Shown here piece by piece: positions 5,309 through 6,264 of a DNA stretch of 6,264 nt (positions within the stretch are counted from its first letter, which is position 1; each line of letters begins with the position of its first letter). The notes beneath the pieces were generated by a model. It was not told the origin of the DNA. It was given only the letters and a program-made list of their open reading frames with translations, and searched no databases. The stretch covers positions 3,368 through 9,631 of the forward strand of contig PKXR01000050.1 in NCBI GenBank assembly GCA_003133485.1, read 5' to 3'. Origin of the DNA: Candidatus Dormiibacterota bacterium. GTDB taxonomy: Bacteria > Chloroflexota > Dormibacteria > UBA8260 > Bog-877. The position numbers and the translations under genes were made by a program.

Positions 5309-6264
5309 GTGCGCGAGGCTACCAAGGCAACTCCCCCAGGTCGAGTGGTGATCGCGCCGAACGCGTTCAAGGGGACGATGACCGCGCCCGACGCCGCCCG
5401 CGCCATCAGCCAGGGAGTGGTCCAGGCTTGGCCGGGAATCATCTGCCGGGCCGTGCCCATGGCGGACGGCGGAGACGGCTTCCTCGACGCCCTGATCGCT
5501 CTGCCGGGCAGCGACCAGTTCAGATGCCAGGTGCCAGGGCCACTTTTGGAACCGGTCTGGGCCAGGGTGGGCTGGCCCGGCGGAGGAGCCGGCCGCACCG
5601 CCGTGGTCGAGCTGGCCGGATCCTGCGGACTGAGCCTGGTGAAGCACCCCAGTCCCCACTCCGCCGGTCGAGCCAGCACGAGGGGCCTGGGGGAGCTGAT
5701 CCTCGCCGCGCTGTCGCAGCGGGCGAACCGGGTGCTGGTCGGCTTGGGCGGCAGCGCCTCCACGGACGGCGGCGCAGGGCTGGCTCAGGCCCTCGGCTTC
5801 CAATTGCTGGACCGGAACGGCGCGCCGATTAGGTCCGGCGGGAGTGGGCTGATCGATCTGGACCGCATCGAGGTCGCGGACGCTTCCTCTCTGCTCCGCG
5901 ATTCGAATCTGGTGGCCGCCTGTGACGTCGACAGCCCACTCCTCGGACCGCTTGGCGCGGCCGCTACTTTCGCACCCCAGAAGGGGGCTGACCAAAAGAC
6001 CGTTCAACTCCTGGAGCGGGGTCTCGCCCGATTGGCCCAGATCGTGGAGCGTGATCTCCACCTTCCGCCAAACGGTTCGCAACCGGGAATGGGCGCAGCC
6101 GGTGGGACCGCCTTCGGGCTGGCCGCCTTCGGTGGCGCTCACCTGGAGTCCGGGGTCTCGTTAGTGGCCTCCTGGGTGGGGCTCGACGAGGCACTCGACG
6201 GGACGGAGCTGGTCATCACCGGCGAAGGGCGCTTCGACGAGGCCAGCCTGAGGGGCAAGGTCAC
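5309..6264 (+). CDS. Glycerate 2-kinase, GlxK/GarK family (partial, 3' end beyond window)
   Basis: The enzyme uses ATP to phosphorylate glycerate to 2-phosphoglycerate in the cytoplasm, feeding glyoxylate, sugar-acid or serine breakdown into glycolysis. Family signatures run in order, numbered from GTG 5309: VVIAPNAFKGTMTA (13-26), VPMADGGDG (49-57), VVELAGSCGL (99-108), STRGLGELI (123-131), VGLGGSASTDGGAGLAQALG (144-163), AACDVDSPLLGPLGAA (203-218), FAPQKGA (221-227), GMGAAGGTAFGLAAF (260-274) and VITGEGRFDEASLRGK (302-317). The frame has no stop through base 6264, giving 318 codons; full family members are about 370-390 aa, so roughly 50-70 residues are missing. An in-frame TAG at 5303-5305 limits the start. 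GTG 5309 gives 12 extra residues, while GTG 5345 or GTG 5348 would start directly at the VIAP strand; none has a strong ribosome site at good spacing. The 13-26 motif has Asn where many members have Asp (APDSFKG), a common variation. The gene is divergent from the two-component genes, so no operon link is shown. Confidence 0.92.
   Translation, partial: MREATKATPPGRVVIAPNAFKGTMTAPDAARAISQGVVQAWPGIICRAVPMADGGDGFLDALIALPGSDQFRCQVPGPLLEPVWARVGWPGGGAGRTAVVELAGSCGLSLVKHPSPHSAGRASTRGLGELILAALSQRANRVLVGLGGSASTDGGAGLAQALGFQLLDRNGAPIRSGGSGLIDLDRIEVADASSLLRDSNLVAACDVDSPLLGPLGAAATFAPQKGADQKTVQLLERGLARLAQIVERDLHLPPNGSQPGMGAAGGTAFGLAAFGGAHLESGVSLVASWVGLDEALDGTELVITGEGRFDEASLRGKV

Noticed and set aside
5230..5832. 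200-codon plus-strand open frame overlapping the start of glycerate kinase
   Set aside because: It is in a different frame from the glycerate kinase motifs, and its product is Arg/Gly/Pro-rich without family features.
5243..6142. 299-codon open frame on the minus strand opposite glycerate kinase
   Set aside because: Its translation has no recognisable domain and low-complexity Arg/Gly/Gln-rich character, while the opposite strand encodes all glycerate kinase signatures. It is a shadow of GC-rich codon use.

Overview
The window is high-GC bacterial DNA with GTG starts (substrate-binding protein, glycerate kinase and possibly the response regulator) and long antisense open frames. Together with the protein types, this suggests an actinobacterium. 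An Acidimicrobiia-like lineage would fit the substrate-binding protein, but that is an impression and cannot be proved from the sequence.

Layout from left to right: (1) 27-1907, minus strand, a secreted family-5 (peptide/nickel type) extracellular solute-binding protein of 626 aa. Its permease and ATPase partners are not in the window; if they exist they would lie beyond base 1. (2) 1908-2016, a short intergenic region with the leader of the binding protein: an AT-rich -10-like box, a small GC palindrome and a GGAGGGA ribosome binding site. (3) 2017-2688, minus strand, a NarL/FixJ-type response regulator. (4) 2652-5192, minus strand, a membrane-bound NarL-family sensor histidine kinase with double-Cache-like sensor, HAMP, coiled coil, GAF-like, HisKA_3 and HATPase parts. 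(5) 5193-5308, a divergent intergenic region. (6) 5309-6264, plus strand, the first ~318 codons of a glycerate 2-kinase (GlxK/GarK family) that runs off the right edge.

The kinase and regulator overlap and are almost surely co-transcribed and translationally coupled. Transcription of this pair runs toward the solute-binding protein gene on the same strand, 109 bases after the regulator stop. A plausible model is that the kinase senses a small extracellular ligand through its Cache-like domain and the regulator controls transport genes, including the neighbouring binding protein. That link is inferred from position only. The glycerate kinase is divergent and may be functionally unrelated; it phosphorylates glycerate in central or glyoxylate-linked metabolism.

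No RNA genes, mobile elements, CRISPR arrays or broken genes were seen. No clearly new system is evident. The points most worth a second look are the regulator's start codon (possibly a CTG overlapping the kinase stop), the lack of a lipobox in the binding protein, and small symmetrical sequences in the two regulatory regions.
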